From assembly GCA_942159475.1 (NCBI GenBank), contig OW804095.1, forward strand, positions 54,402,773-54,466,772: DNA of 64,000 nt. The letters run 5' to 3'. A program made the position numbers and the translations under genes. Origin of the DNA: Sthenelais limicola. Taxonomy: Eukaryota > Annelida > Polychaeta > Phyllodocida > Sigalionidae. This document shows, piece after piece, positions 1 to 10,697 of this stretch (position 1 is the first letter of the stretch; every line of letters begins with the position of its first letter). The notes below the pieces were generated by a model, which searched no databases, had not been told where the DNA came from, and saw only the letters and a program-made list of their open reading frames with translations.

Positions 1-2315
1 ATTTATTAATTCCGTTGTCATTTCGTCTAGCTCTGAGCGGCAGATAAGTAATTTAACGCTATATTCTCTGCCTTCATATGCATCTCACACTACAGGTTAA
101 AAACGAAAAAAAGTGTTACGTGGTTAAAATGCCTGTAAACTCCGTCGTCAATTAAAACTGTGTTTTTCAGTGGCATGGATAGATATATAAATGGCAGAAG
201 TACTGTGTGACAATGCACTATACATGCCAAAGTGCTTTTTTATTTCTTGCATTGGTTTCCTCGTGATATTATTCAAAAGGACCTGACGAGGGAGTTAACA
301 TGTGTCGTCTACTATAAATATGTGTTGTCGTCGACTATAAACAAACAAAATATAAAAAGTTATGCATTTCAGAAGTATCAGAGTATTAATTTCCTCGTGA
401 TATTGTTCGACAAAAATAATTGATGCCGGGTAGAATATAAATAATCTGGTAACCCTGTATGTCGTCCAAGTCTAAACACCTTCTGCAAACCTATCCCTAC
501 ATTAATTTTATCTGGATAGAGGGTAAATTAAGCCCTACTTTTATTGCCTTGGAGGATGAACTAATTTTTGCCAGTAGTCCGGTGACCATATTGAAGAAGA
601 AATACAATAAGGAAAATCTTCTTACTTCTTATCCAATGGTTTATATATAATATTTACATCAATTTGCAAAAGAGTCTATGACAACGGAGTCAATGATTAT
701 ACCTTTATGCCAGGGAGGCGTGTTAAATAACAGTTAGTTATGATCAGAGATGTTTGACACAATTACAGGTCACACCCAGTTGGGCCCATTTTGGGTGAAT
801 TGCTCGAATTAATTCTGAAATGAGATATATTTACATTGTTTCTGAAGAACATGAACACAACAATAGCTGTACAAGTTTGAAAGCGAGTCAAATATTCTAT
901 AAGAAATAGACAACCTCCATTTCCAAAACGACTGGGGGTTTTGTGGGTTGGAACGTTCACCCCTTATAAACATCACCTTTAAAACGTTGGTGCCTATACT
1001 TCTTCATTACATAACTCTAGATTGTAAAGAGAATAGTGTAGGCGTAAATTAATATGGTTTGTACGTAGTATACAGGGATGGAAATGAACCCTTATGCCAA
1101 TGTAACGCTTTTTGGCTAGTGACTTTGGTATTAATATCCGTGACAATTTTGATGGAATGGATATTAAAACTGCTAGTCTCTCATCATCTTTAGAAACGAA
1201 ATTTTGATTACAACTTGACTGAAATCTTGCCTACCCCGAAACTGCAATTACTCCAAATCCTCGTAGTTCGTGCCATCAGGCTTTGCTTTCCTTGATTATC
1301 ATACGAAAATAAAACAACGACCTTCTCCCTCCTCTGATTCATTACAAGACATGCCAATACCAATTGTGACAGTTATCATTCTCCGTTCTATGTTCCTATT
1401 AGTTGAACAATATCCGTCTATACACAATGACACGACCTAGCTACGGACTATACAATTATTGTGGTTATCCAGGTTATCATTTGGTTAATTCAATCCGTTG
1501 TCTCAATCATGTATTCAACTGACAGATTCCGTGAAATCAGTGCATAACAGAATGAAAATGTGTTTGAGGTGGCCTAAAAGAAAGGGCAAAATTGAAGGCT
1601 GGAATAGTAGTAGAAGATTTCTTATTATATAGTCGGGTAGTGCAAGATGTTAACAAAGAAATTTAATGGATACATTAGAAAAGGGGGAAATCTGCTTAGA
1701 AATATTATAATAAATGATATGATTAGTGTAATAAAAGAATCACATATTACAACGCGGTGTAACAAAGACGTTGAAATATATAATTGTGTTTTCATCTGAA
1801 ACAAAATTGAAGCCTAATGTGAGGATACCTACTGCATATGATTACAGAGTGGATCTATAGCAAAGGTATGCCATATGGTGCACTATTATAAATCAATTGG
1901 GCAGACTGTTCCTAGAAGGCAGAAGCAAACGTAGCAGTTCAATACTTGGGGTTCAATAAATATAAAAGAAGCTTATTCCCATATTACACGTCTAAAATCT
2001 CAAGATGATGCTTCTTGATTGAATAATACTCAAGGTTATTACAAATATATTACTGGATTCATTTTCTTCTGCTGTCAGTTCTGTAAACCCGGGAGGTATG
2101 CACATCTCCATGGGCTGTACTTCTTTCCTATAGTTGATGTGTTCCTGGGATACATTAGCGAAATAGTGTACAACAGAATTTTGATATTGTCATCGTAGAA
2201 ATATTGCATGGCTTGTACAAGACCATGTTTAATATGAAAGTATACACGCCTTCGATACAAGGTACCCAAACAAACTTTGGACACAGCTTGATATGTGAAA
2301 GGCGTGAGGCAAGTT
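1..2315. other. Non-coding stretch, no gene seen
   Basis: AT-rich sequence with only short chance reading frames. The part nearest the channel gene is probably its 3' flank on the minus strand: a variant poly(A) signal ATTAAA reads on the minus strand at 2228-2233, about 83 bases past the channel stop. No repeats or RNA genes were recognised. Confidence 0.5.
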
Positions 2316-4097
2316 TCATACAAGATTAATTGGATCAGCTTCCATAGCTGTCAGGGGTATTGTACCGTTCATCTGGCCGTATTGACGGCAGGTGCGACAT
2401 TGTTGTGGAGGAGCACCGGGTGTCTGTTGATACTCAGGCTCCTTGGAAAATTTCTTTCCTGTACTGTAAGGTCCATGTCTTGTCATGATATACCTAAAGA
2501 TGTCAACCAAAAGCTCCAAAACTTCTGCTAAGGTAATAACTGATATACCGACCCACAAACCAAGTTGGCCGCCAATGTCCGAGAGCAGTTGGCTCTGGGA
2601 ATAGTCCTCAGATTCCTCCGTTTTCAACACGTTACTATCTGCGATGTAGACATTGAGTCTCGCAAAGTCTTTCATTGCCCTACGCCTGTTGCCTGGATCG
2701 AAATAGTTGGCATATAATTCAAATTTCTCAGCATCCTCAGGACCCATAAATCGAGCAGGATAACCCTCCGTCTCAAATATATCTATGTAAGCTTCCTCGC
2801 CATCGAAACTTTCTGCGGGCCACCTTGACAGGCTGTATGTCACATCATAGGAAAGCTCATGGCATGGTGGGAAACACCCACAGTGCCGGGAAAATGTGCC
2901 ATTGCGTGTCATCTTCGATGTGAGGTCCCGCACACAAATTACTCTCTCATAGAGTCTCATGAGAGCTTCCAGACAGTCATCTGTACCTGCCAGGCGACAC
3001 CGATCAGGGATGTCACCATCATCGGTGCAGTAGTTGATGTCTGTGTAGTTGTCGTGGCCAGGAAGGTGGATATCTTTACATCCACAAGTCTCAATCACGG
3101 CTCTTTGAAGACATTTCTTTTGGCAAGAGATTAGGCGGTAGTCTTCCCCGCCTGTCCCAAATGGGTCTTCGTCAGAACAATTGCCGTGCGGAGGTCCAAT
3201 GCGTATGTTCTGTCTGGCTCTCACTCCAAAACTGACCGAGTAACCAGGAGGGACATCAAAACCTTCTGTGTGAGGATACGGCTCAGTATTGGGAGGGTGG
3301 ATGACCACCCTGACCCCTTCATTGCTGGCCATGGGGCTGAACCTTTCATGAGTTCCTGGTATCATCCGGAGATCATCATTTTGATCCAGCATCCCACTTC
3401 CGGTCAGAACCACCGTAGACCAACCATTCTCTAATCCTTCTGCCAAAGTGCTATCCATTTCATCGCCTTTTGGGGCGAGGTAAGTGAAGCAGTTGTAGTA
3501 GTATGAATCAAAAAACTGTACAAAATCTATTGTTCTATTGCACATGTGTCCGCCAAAACGACACGTGACAATAAATTCTTTGTATGGCACTCCAGCGCTC
3601 ATGACAAGAGGTCGATCGATGTTAGTGGCAATAAGTGTCCTTGTTAGGACAGTTTGGAACACCTTCATGTCTGTATCATTTCTCTGAAACATGGGGTAGT
3701 ACTTAGCAACAGTCAGCATATAGGCATTGATAAAAGGGTCCTTGGTTATGTTCGTCCAGCTTAGTGGATCACTGGCATTTTTGAATATTCGATTGAGAGT
3801 GTTCAAAACCATTATATCAAGATTTCGCATATTGCATAATGATATGGCAGGGAAGGGCACAGACGCGGGCACAATTTCAATGGTTACTTTTTTAGGGTAG
3901 GCGTAATACTTTTGTAGAAGTTGGGTGAACTGTACACAAAACATAGAGGCTGCGGCTAGGCAGACTAATGACCAAAAAATGCGGACTGGAGGAGACCCTG
4001 CACGGATTGCTTTCGGGATGCCATGCATAGTAGTCCCACCCGCAAAGCGATTCATGATAGTGCCAAGCACCATCGTGCCTCCTGTGTGTCGTTTCAT
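2316..4097 (-). CDS. DEG/ENaC-family sodium channel subunit (FaNaC/ASIC-like)
   Basis: A 593-residue uninterrupted ORF with the full layout of a degenerin/epithelial sodium channel subunit. These are trimeric, amiloride-sensitive cation channels of the plasma membrane, gated by peptides, protons or mechanical force. Numbered from the ATG at 4097: the cytosolic His-Gly gating motif at about 25-26 (TMHGIPKA); a first membrane helix at about 40-62 (FWSLVCLAAASMFCVQF); the post-TM1 motif FPAISLCN at about 82-89; a large cysteine-rich extracellular domain with several Asn-X-Ser/Thr sites and a CxxxCLQ...CGC cluster; and a second helix at about 510-535 with the G-X-S selectivity filter as GIS (517-519). 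A 57-residue cytosolic tail follows. An in-frame TAG lies six codons before this ATG (an upstream TTG is the only other start), so the N-terminus is secure unless an upstream exon is spliced in. Length is typical of the family. No intron is needed. The gating stimulus cannot be read from the sequence. Confidence 0.93.
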   Translation of the reverse strand: MKRHTGGTMVLGTIMNRFAGGTTMHGIPKAIRAGSPPVRIFWSLVCLAAASMFCVQFTQLLQKYYAYPKKVTIEIVPASVPFPAISLCNMRNLDIMVLNTLNRIFKNASDPLSWTNITKDPFINAYMLTVAKYYPMFQRNDTDMKVFQTVLTRTLIATNIDRPLVMSAGVPYKEFIVTCRFGGHMCNRTIDFVQFFDSYYYNCFTYLAPKGDEMDSTLAEGLENGWSTVVLTGSGMLDQNDDLRMIPGTHERFSPMASNEGVRVVIHPPNTEPYPHTEGFDVPPGYSVSFGVRARQNIRIGPPHGNCSDEDPFGTGGEDYRLISCQKKCLQRAVIETCGCKDIHLPGHDNYTDINYCTDDGDIPDRCRLAGTDDCLEALMRLYERVICVRDLTSKMTRNGTFSRHCGCFPPCHELSYDVTYSLSRWPAESFDGEEAYIDIFETEGYPARFMGPEDAEKFELYANYFDPGNRRRAMKDFARLNVYIADSNVLKTEESEDYSQSQLLSDIGGQLGLWVGISVITLAEVLELLVDIFRYIMTRHGPYSTGKKFSKEPEYQQTPGAPPQQCRTCRQYGQMNGTIPLTAMEADPINLV

Positions 4098-6329
4098 CAA
4101 TGGTAACAATTCCTAATCTGATCACTGTCTGCCAAGTTTTCGCCGCTTGATTTTTCAATTTCCATTGACAATGTTTCAAGTTATGTCGAGTCTGTGTGTT
4201 GGACGCAAGTGGAATCTGAGGATAATACGACCGTGATAAAAGAGGATTAACATTTTGGCTGAAGTTTGTGTCAGTTTTCCCAAAGTTTTATATGTTTTGA
4301 AGTAGGTTTTGTTGGATGTTCAGTGACTATATCCTGGATATATAATTTACCTACATAGTATCCTTGAATGAAATTAGCAGGTGAGTACACGTAAGCAAAT
4401 AGAGACGAAGTAGACAATTTGCTCACTGAGGTAGTAGACATAAATGCGAAGGCTTCAAATTGAGGTATTATAAAACGATGATTATTTACACGCAGTTGAT
4501 CTCAGCAGTATTCCCAAATAGAACGGATAGTCTCATACCCAAACCAATGGATGTGGCTGGGTCTTTAGCAATTATGGTAAGACTAGCAGAATCGATTGGG
4601 ACGATAAAGCCCAATCATTTCGTTTGGAGGAAAATGCATTAGAAATTCGGCAAGATATTAACGCACCTTTCCTGCACTCGTTTGCCGTTCAGATAATGCA
4701 ACAGTCAATTCACGCTTCTGACGAGATTTCCATTAAATCGAATATTTGAAGGGGATCTCAGTTCAGTGCACGTGTCCAACATCGTACAAACAGTCCTTGA
4801 AATACATGGGCGATTTCTTTTCGCTGACCCGATGATACTCAATGCGATGGGTCGATTTCCATGGACTGTTGTGCTTTAACGAGGCTTTCGTTTGGAGAGG
4901 ATTCCGGTTCTGAAACGAGGAATAGTTCATTTGATAAAATGGTGTTTTGGAATTGATGACAGGATGCCCGATTATTCAGAAAGTAAGATGAACGAGTTTC
5001 AAGGAATGTACTAATGAAAAGTAGTATTCTACCTTTGCAATGGGCGTTCTAAATTCATTGACTAATTTATTGAGAAAACATATAGGGCCCAACGCGGTTA
5101 ACTTCTCCAGGCACAGAGATTGACACAGCATTAAATGTATGTGATCTAAAACAGTTTTCGTTCATCTATCTCTATCTCTCACATCACATCATCTGCCCCC
5201 CTCTACAGACATACGAACCCCCCCCCCCCCAGCACACACACACTCACCAAAACTGTCACAACAAAGTTGTACAGGTCTATTGACCATAACAAAATCTGAC
5301 ACGCCAACAAATCGGAACCCGTATCCAGACATAACAATTACATGCCCATTGCACATGCCCGCGCATGCGTTCAGAAGTGCGCAGTGAAGCCTTGATATCA
5401 ATACCAAATTAATCGTGTATAGCCATGACTCAGATACAGTTATGAATAACTCGTATTCTTGTTGCTAAAATGAGGAAGAACCAATACACAAATTTCGCAC
5501 TGGTTTGCAATACGGGTTCCGACTTAATTGTTGAAGAAAAGAAGCTTCACATGTGTGATGTGTCACAGGAAAGTGAGTCACAGGTCCCAAATTTGATTTT
5601 TTTCAAAGTGATTTATTCACAAGAGCTCTTTGTTGGAATGTTCTAATGTTTGGGCTGCTTAGCGCTGCTACTAGCATGAATGTATTACTAAATTCCAAGA
5701 CTGTATTGAATATATTATGAATATCTGAGGTTACCATAATTAAGGAGTATATTTGATTACATTACCATTAGTGAGTGACCATCAAGAAATAAGGCTAACT
5801 ATTTTTTGTATGAACAAATATAGAAGTACTTATTAGAGGTCCTTATGTTTACTATCAGTGGAATCAGCTTGAGCTAATTTTTTCAGATATGATGGTATCT
5901 CTAAATCCATTTTGTTTGCGAGATGACACTCATTTTTGAGTGATAGTCACTGACTTGTCAGAGTCATCGCTCTAAATAAATGGAGTCTGGTCTAGGACAT
6001 TCTTACAGGACGGAATTCCGTCCTCTAATCCTGGTCGAGACCGTCTGTCAAGCTTTTCTTTCTACGGCTAATGAGACCTGAAGGACGGCAATAGGTGTCC
6101 ACTTTATGCTGCTTAATTGCCAATTCCATATACTACATACACACTGATCTCATAGGTGAGGAGAGGTGAGGAACAAATCAGCTTTCTGGAAACCCTGTGC
6201 CTTCTGCATAAACTAGTGAGGACAAATTTGTATTAACTAGTATTGATTGGGTTGGATGGGTTTGTTGCATAAAGTTTGTATGGAATTTCTTTTACTCTAT
6301 GATTGGACCCCTACTGCGTAAATGGGAAG
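4098..6329. other. 5' flank of the channel gene and intergenic DNA
   Basis: Presumed 5' UTR and promoter side of the minus-strand channel gene, then AT-rich DNA without a convincing ORF. A C-run next to a short CA repeat lies at about 5218-5245. No TATA box could be assigned with confidence. Confidence 0.45.
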
Positions 6330-6334
6330 GGCTG

Positions 6335-6671
6335 GATGGGTCTGGAGAGACAGGAGAAATAGGCAGGAGAGAAAGGAGAGACAGGAGAGAGAAGAGAAAT
6401 AGACAGGAGAGAGAGGGGAGAAAGAGAAGAGAAAGAACCAAGACACAGGAGAGAGAGGGGAGAGAAAGGCGAGATAGAGGGGAGAGAGGGGAGATAGGAG
6501 AAAGGGGGGTAGAGAGAGAGGTAGAGAGAGAGGTAGAGAGAGAGGAGAGAGAGAAGAGAGAAGAGAGAAAGTGATAGGGGAGAGAGGAGAGAGGAAGGGG
6601 GAGAGAGGAGAGAGGGGGGAGATAGGAGAGAGAGAGAGAGGAGAGAGAGAGGAGAAAGAGGAGAGACAGGT
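6335..6671 (+). repeat. Polypurine (GA-rich) tract
   Basis: About 340 bases made almost only of A and G (GAGAGAGG, GGAGAGAG, AGGGGAGA), with very few pyrimidines. It is open in some frames and would encode an Arg/Glu-rich peptide, which is a by-product of composition and not a gene. It is followed within about 15 bases by a polypyrimidine tract. Confidence 0.9.
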
Positions 6672-6682
6672 AATTTTGTTGC

Positions 6683-6883
6683 TTTCTCCTCCTCCTTCTC
6701 CTCCTCCCTTTAAAATTACAAATGACTTTCCCGGCCTTGGAAAAGTGATTTTTGGCTTTCTCTCCCTTCTCTCTCTCCCTCTCTCTCTTTTTTAAAACTC
6801 ATTAGTCTTCCAGAAACATCCTCCCTCCCTCCTTCCCTCTCTTTCTCTCTCTCCTTCTCCCTCGCTCTCTCTCTTTATCATAT
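6683..6883 (+). repeat. Polypyrimidine (CT-rich) tract
   Basis: Three blocks of CTCCTCC, CTCTCCCT and CCTCCCTT separated by short mixed sequence. On the same strand it is roughly complementary in composition to the preceding purine tract, so the two could pair as an imperfect foldback. Confidence 0.85.
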
Positions 6884-7978
6884 GTAAAGATTAATCCCAT
6901 ACTTATACTGATATCCATACTGATATGTATGCTGATATTTATACTGATATTTATACCTTTACTAAAATAATCGAACTATCGCTCACATTGGGCGCAAAGC
7001 ACTGGTATATTTCTTGTTCTGTAACACAGCACATTTTGGACATCAGTCGAGACATTTGGACTTTTGGATTTTCCCTATGGCCTGATTCCTTGGGTTGTTT
7101 CCGCTTTCTAAATCAAAGTTTGGTCAATATATATCTATGTATAGACATTCTCTTTCTGATTTCTAATTTATCTTTTCCTTATATTAAGTTCTACCGTATA
7201 AAAATATCATGGTCACGAATGGGACACAATTCAATATTATATAAAATAGAATTTCGGTAGACTAGACAAGGGAAACTTGTATCAAAGGCCACACAAATTG
7301 TATCATAAGTTATTTCAACATAAAGAAAGTGTGACGAAAGTTAATTGTATTGACCTCAGTTCCCTCTGTTATTACATTGGTTTAAATAGAAATATTGTGT
7401 TATTAAAAGTTAATTCATCGTCCCATTTATGTATTAAAGGCTGGATCACACATCATATACATACAATAAAGATTTTTAATCTATTTATTTAAAAGAATGT
7501 CTTTAAGATCTTGGCCGAATGATCCAAAATACATGTAGCAGGGGAGTGTCCATGGCCATAGACGTTATCAGTTATCCTACTGAGTCCATATAAAGCTAAA
7601 GCAGTTATTTTGCCTTTTATCATCATATATGTGTGGAATGGGATTGATTTGGATCACAGTCGGGACACTACATTTTATTTCAGGCAAAAAACCCTAAACC
7701 ACTCAGACTATTTTAGAATAATTCGTATGGGTATAGCATTTATGTTGAACTCTATCAAATACTATGTAAATTTACACTTTTAAAATGTGCTATTCCGAAG
7801 GGTTGGCTCAGCAATGGTACATTTCTCGGCGACCCGACCCATATACTATTATTATTATGTGTGTGTGTACAAGTGTACTATGGCTCAAGTCCCTAAGTCA
7901 TTCCCATAATCTTTATGTTTCCAGACATCCCTCCAATTGAACCCTGATATTTTATATTTTTTTAAATACGAGTTCTGT
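6884..7978. other. Non-coding stretch, no gene seen
   Basis: AT-rich DNA. A 111-codon open frame at 6925-7260 begins in short TACTGATAT repeats and has no recognisable domain; it is probably chance. Nothing else was recognised. Confidence 0.4.
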
Positions 7979-8182
7979 AAAGCCTGGGTTCCACTGCCCC
8001 ACTACTACTCCCGTTTCTTTGGCCCCGCTACTTTTAGTGGGAGCAAGTAGCGGGAAGTAGCAGCTTCAATTCTAACATGTTTGATTTGATACGGATACTT
8101 CCCGTTACTTCTAAAGTAGCGGGACCAAAGAAACGGGAGTAGTAGCGGGAGAAGTATAGCGTGACAGTGGAATCTAGGCTTA
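7979..8182. mobile_element. MITE-like foldback element with 17-bp terminal inverted repeats
   Basis: The left end AAGCCTGGGTTCCACTG (7979-7995) is mirrored by the right end CAGTGGAATCTAGGCTT (about 8165-8181), with two mismatches. Inside, a second long inverted repeat pairs about 8001-8037 (ACTCCCGTTTCTTTGG) with about 8112-8144 (CCAAAGAAACGGGAGT). There is no coding capacity. Size and structure fit a non-autonomous DNA transposon; a clear target duplication could not be assigned. Confidence 0.7.
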
Positions 8183-8266
8183 AATGTATGTATAATATCA
8201 GAGCTTACAATGTGGGCAACAGTTTGGTACAACTGTCAATTCTGAGAAATTTTGTTTGTTTGTCAA

Positions 8267-8591
8267 GTCACCATGGCAACTTTTTCTGAAAAGAAAAATG
8301 AAATTGGGAAAAAAATAAGGACCTTAATTGTAGCAATCAAATCTTTCCCATTTCATAAAAAAAAACTTCAGGAAACTATTTTTGTCTCTTCAACGGTCGC
8401 TGAGTGGAATTAGTAAAAAAATACAATTCCGGCAGTGATTTTGAAGACATCGGGGATGAGGAAACATTGACGACATGATGTACTGTAAATGTTGAATTAT
8501 CAAATATCTGGCCTAAAATATAGTCAGGGTAACAACATATAGCCTACCAAAGACTGGAGCATTGGTAAACTTAGCTTGTTGCCATGGTTAC
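8267..8591. repeat. Inverted pair of X-box-like motifs bounding about 325 bp
   Basis: GTCACCATGGCAAC at 8267-8280 and its inverted counterpart GTTGCCATGGTTAC at 8578-8591 differ at one position when the second is reverse-complemented. Both fit the RFX X-box pattern GTNRCC-N2-RGYAAC. They may be regulatory sites, or ends of a small transposon that resemble the motif. Confidence 0.4.
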
Positions 8592-8856
8592 ATAAATAAT
8601 TTCAATTAAAAAAACTAATTAAATAAATCTCATGTTTGGCTCTAAAATCTTAAGTATTCCAAATCTAACTTACAAAATCTGGATTAAAGAGGTAACGGCT
8701 GGAAGACCTGGATATTATCCAGAAGCCTGGTTACCCATTTGCCGATCTCAAACTTGTATTTACTTCAGACAAATTAAGTATTTTTCAATTCAGTCCAATA
8801 ATTTATATATTTTTAGAAGTGTCCATGCCATGGGCCTTATTTAGTGCAATTCCCTT

Positions 8857-9281
8857 TTAGTATCTGCAAGTGTTGGCAAGGGGTTCAATTCACTCTGTTT
8901 GCCAAGTATTGTCAATTACCCACAAAATCCAATTCTTCAAACATAATTTCCTTCTTCTCTAACTGCACACAGACCCTTGCATCAAATATCTACTGGATTC
9001 TAACACCTAATAGAGGGACATTTTCCCTTAGGACATCACACATTGCGTGACACATTAGGACATACTCTCAACTTGTACAGAGATTCAACGCATCTGGAGA
9101 CAATTTAAAGAGTATTACCTTATTTGCCTTTTATTAAACCCACGCTGGAGGTGCTATTGTGTGGGATTTACTCTGATCTAGCCTTTGCAATTATTATATT
9201 ACCCAGTAAAACAGAAAAATCGACGTACTGCTATAGACAGTATACAGGATTGACCCGCTCATTATCACTTGCAGATACTAA
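8857..9281. repeat. Inverted repeat pair, possible MITE ends
   Basis: TTAGTATCTGCAAGTG at 8857-8872 is perfectly inverted at 9266-9281, enclosing about 390 bases with no convincing ORF. Perfect 16-base arms are unlikely by chance at this spacing, but no target duplication was identified. Confidence 0.45.
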
Positions 9282-10584
9282 GAGTGGTTCATTTATATTG
9301 TCATCTTACCCTTTCCGTTACGCTAACGGCAGCGATCGAGTGATTTAAAGGGACCTCGGTTTATCCTGCTTACTGCTTATTTGATTGGTCATTGACAGGA
9401 ACCTGAAAAAGGAAAAGGGAAGATCAATACACCTGATATGGTATAGCAGTTGTGAATCTTTGCTCCTGCTAATAGATCGTCTAGTAATTTCTGCTGTTTA
9501 TGAAAGGAAGGAGCTATACCTACCCACCAAAATCTTCAGTTATTCATCTTAAAGCTGCATTCTCAGCTATTGCGTCAAAACAAACCTTACCAAATCCACT
9601 CATATCATGACTTATACGACTTGATTTCTGTTGCTGGTATTATGTTTATACAAGAACTTGAATTCTAATCACAGAGGGAAAACTGCTGCTGGTGAGCTAT
9701 AAGTGTATAGCGATAAGCGTGAAGTTGTCGCATGAAAGGATTCGAGTGGGTCCTCCAAATACAAATGAGGACGTTTTAATAGCCTTTTAGCAAAAACAAC
9801 TCGACAAAATCGTCAATACTTTTGGTCAAAATTACAAGAAGTAGAAAATGTTCAGTTTTTGACCGATGTTAACCGAGAGTGCAGCTTAAGATCAGTGATA
9901 GAAACATGTGTCACCTTCTATTTAGGCCAAGTAGTTATTATATTAGATATTATATTATAATATTAAGATATTTGACATTTATCAATATTGAGGAAGTCAG
10001 GGAAATAGATGGAGACAACCTCATTAATGACTAAGTGCAACAACTATTGATTAAATGGTCATAGTTAACTGGATAAATGTTGCTGCAATTTCGGGACCGG
10101 GGCGAATTTGCTACCTGGAGGCAGTGCAACCGCTCACTAGAACCTCTATCCCCCAAACCTACCCCTCCGCCCCACACACCCTAGGCAAAGCCTCTACTCG
10201 GCACTGAGTTTTTAGTTCATTGTGGCCACAATCTTTGCGCCACATAAAATCATATCTTCGAAATCTATAAATATTAGAGAAACGTGAGAAAGAAGAGCTT
10301 TCTGTTGATATTAAATATGTTTGAACACATGTGAAGTTTTACTTATGATTTGCCGCAAATAAAAATGGCTTATGTGCGACGTCTTGTGTATCCCCACACA
10401 GCTACCTGACTGCTAACTGACAATGGTTCACAGCTTTTATTGACTCTGTTCAGGGAGTTATACCTTTTGTTTTGTTGACTTATGTCATAATATGTGATCG
10501 GTAAGAGACACAAATAAGGATATAAACTGCCACCGGCCTGTAGCATATTTCCTGGACCCGGTGCACCATGGGGGACACATAACT
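9282..10584. other. Non-coding stretch, no gene seen
   Basis: AT-rich sequence with no ORF or repeat that could be recognised. Confidence 0.4.
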
Positions 10585-10697
10585 TCATATAACCACCTTT
10601 GGCAGAGACTAAAAGGATTAATAACCTCCATTTCTGTCCTGTTGGTACACTGCCAAATAAACAGTGCACTAGCAGCCCAATCAATGTCGGTCGTTAT
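10585..10697 (-). repeat. Dispersed repeat family R1, copy 1
   Basis: Read on the minus strand this matches two other places in the window (43051-43148 and 58198-58338). Shared blocks in order are ACCGACATTG, GTGCACTGTTT, AATGGAGGTTATTAATC and TTTAGTCTCTG. No continuous ORF is conserved among the three copies, so it is probably a short retroposon or the tail of a larger element. Confidence 0.6.

Noticed and set aside
2859..3434. Plus-strand frames over the channel gene
   Set aside because: Antisense shadows of the DEG/ENaC coding sequence.
6299..6795. Arg/Glu-rich open frames
   Set aside because: They result from the GA-rich tract; composition alone keeps the frames open.
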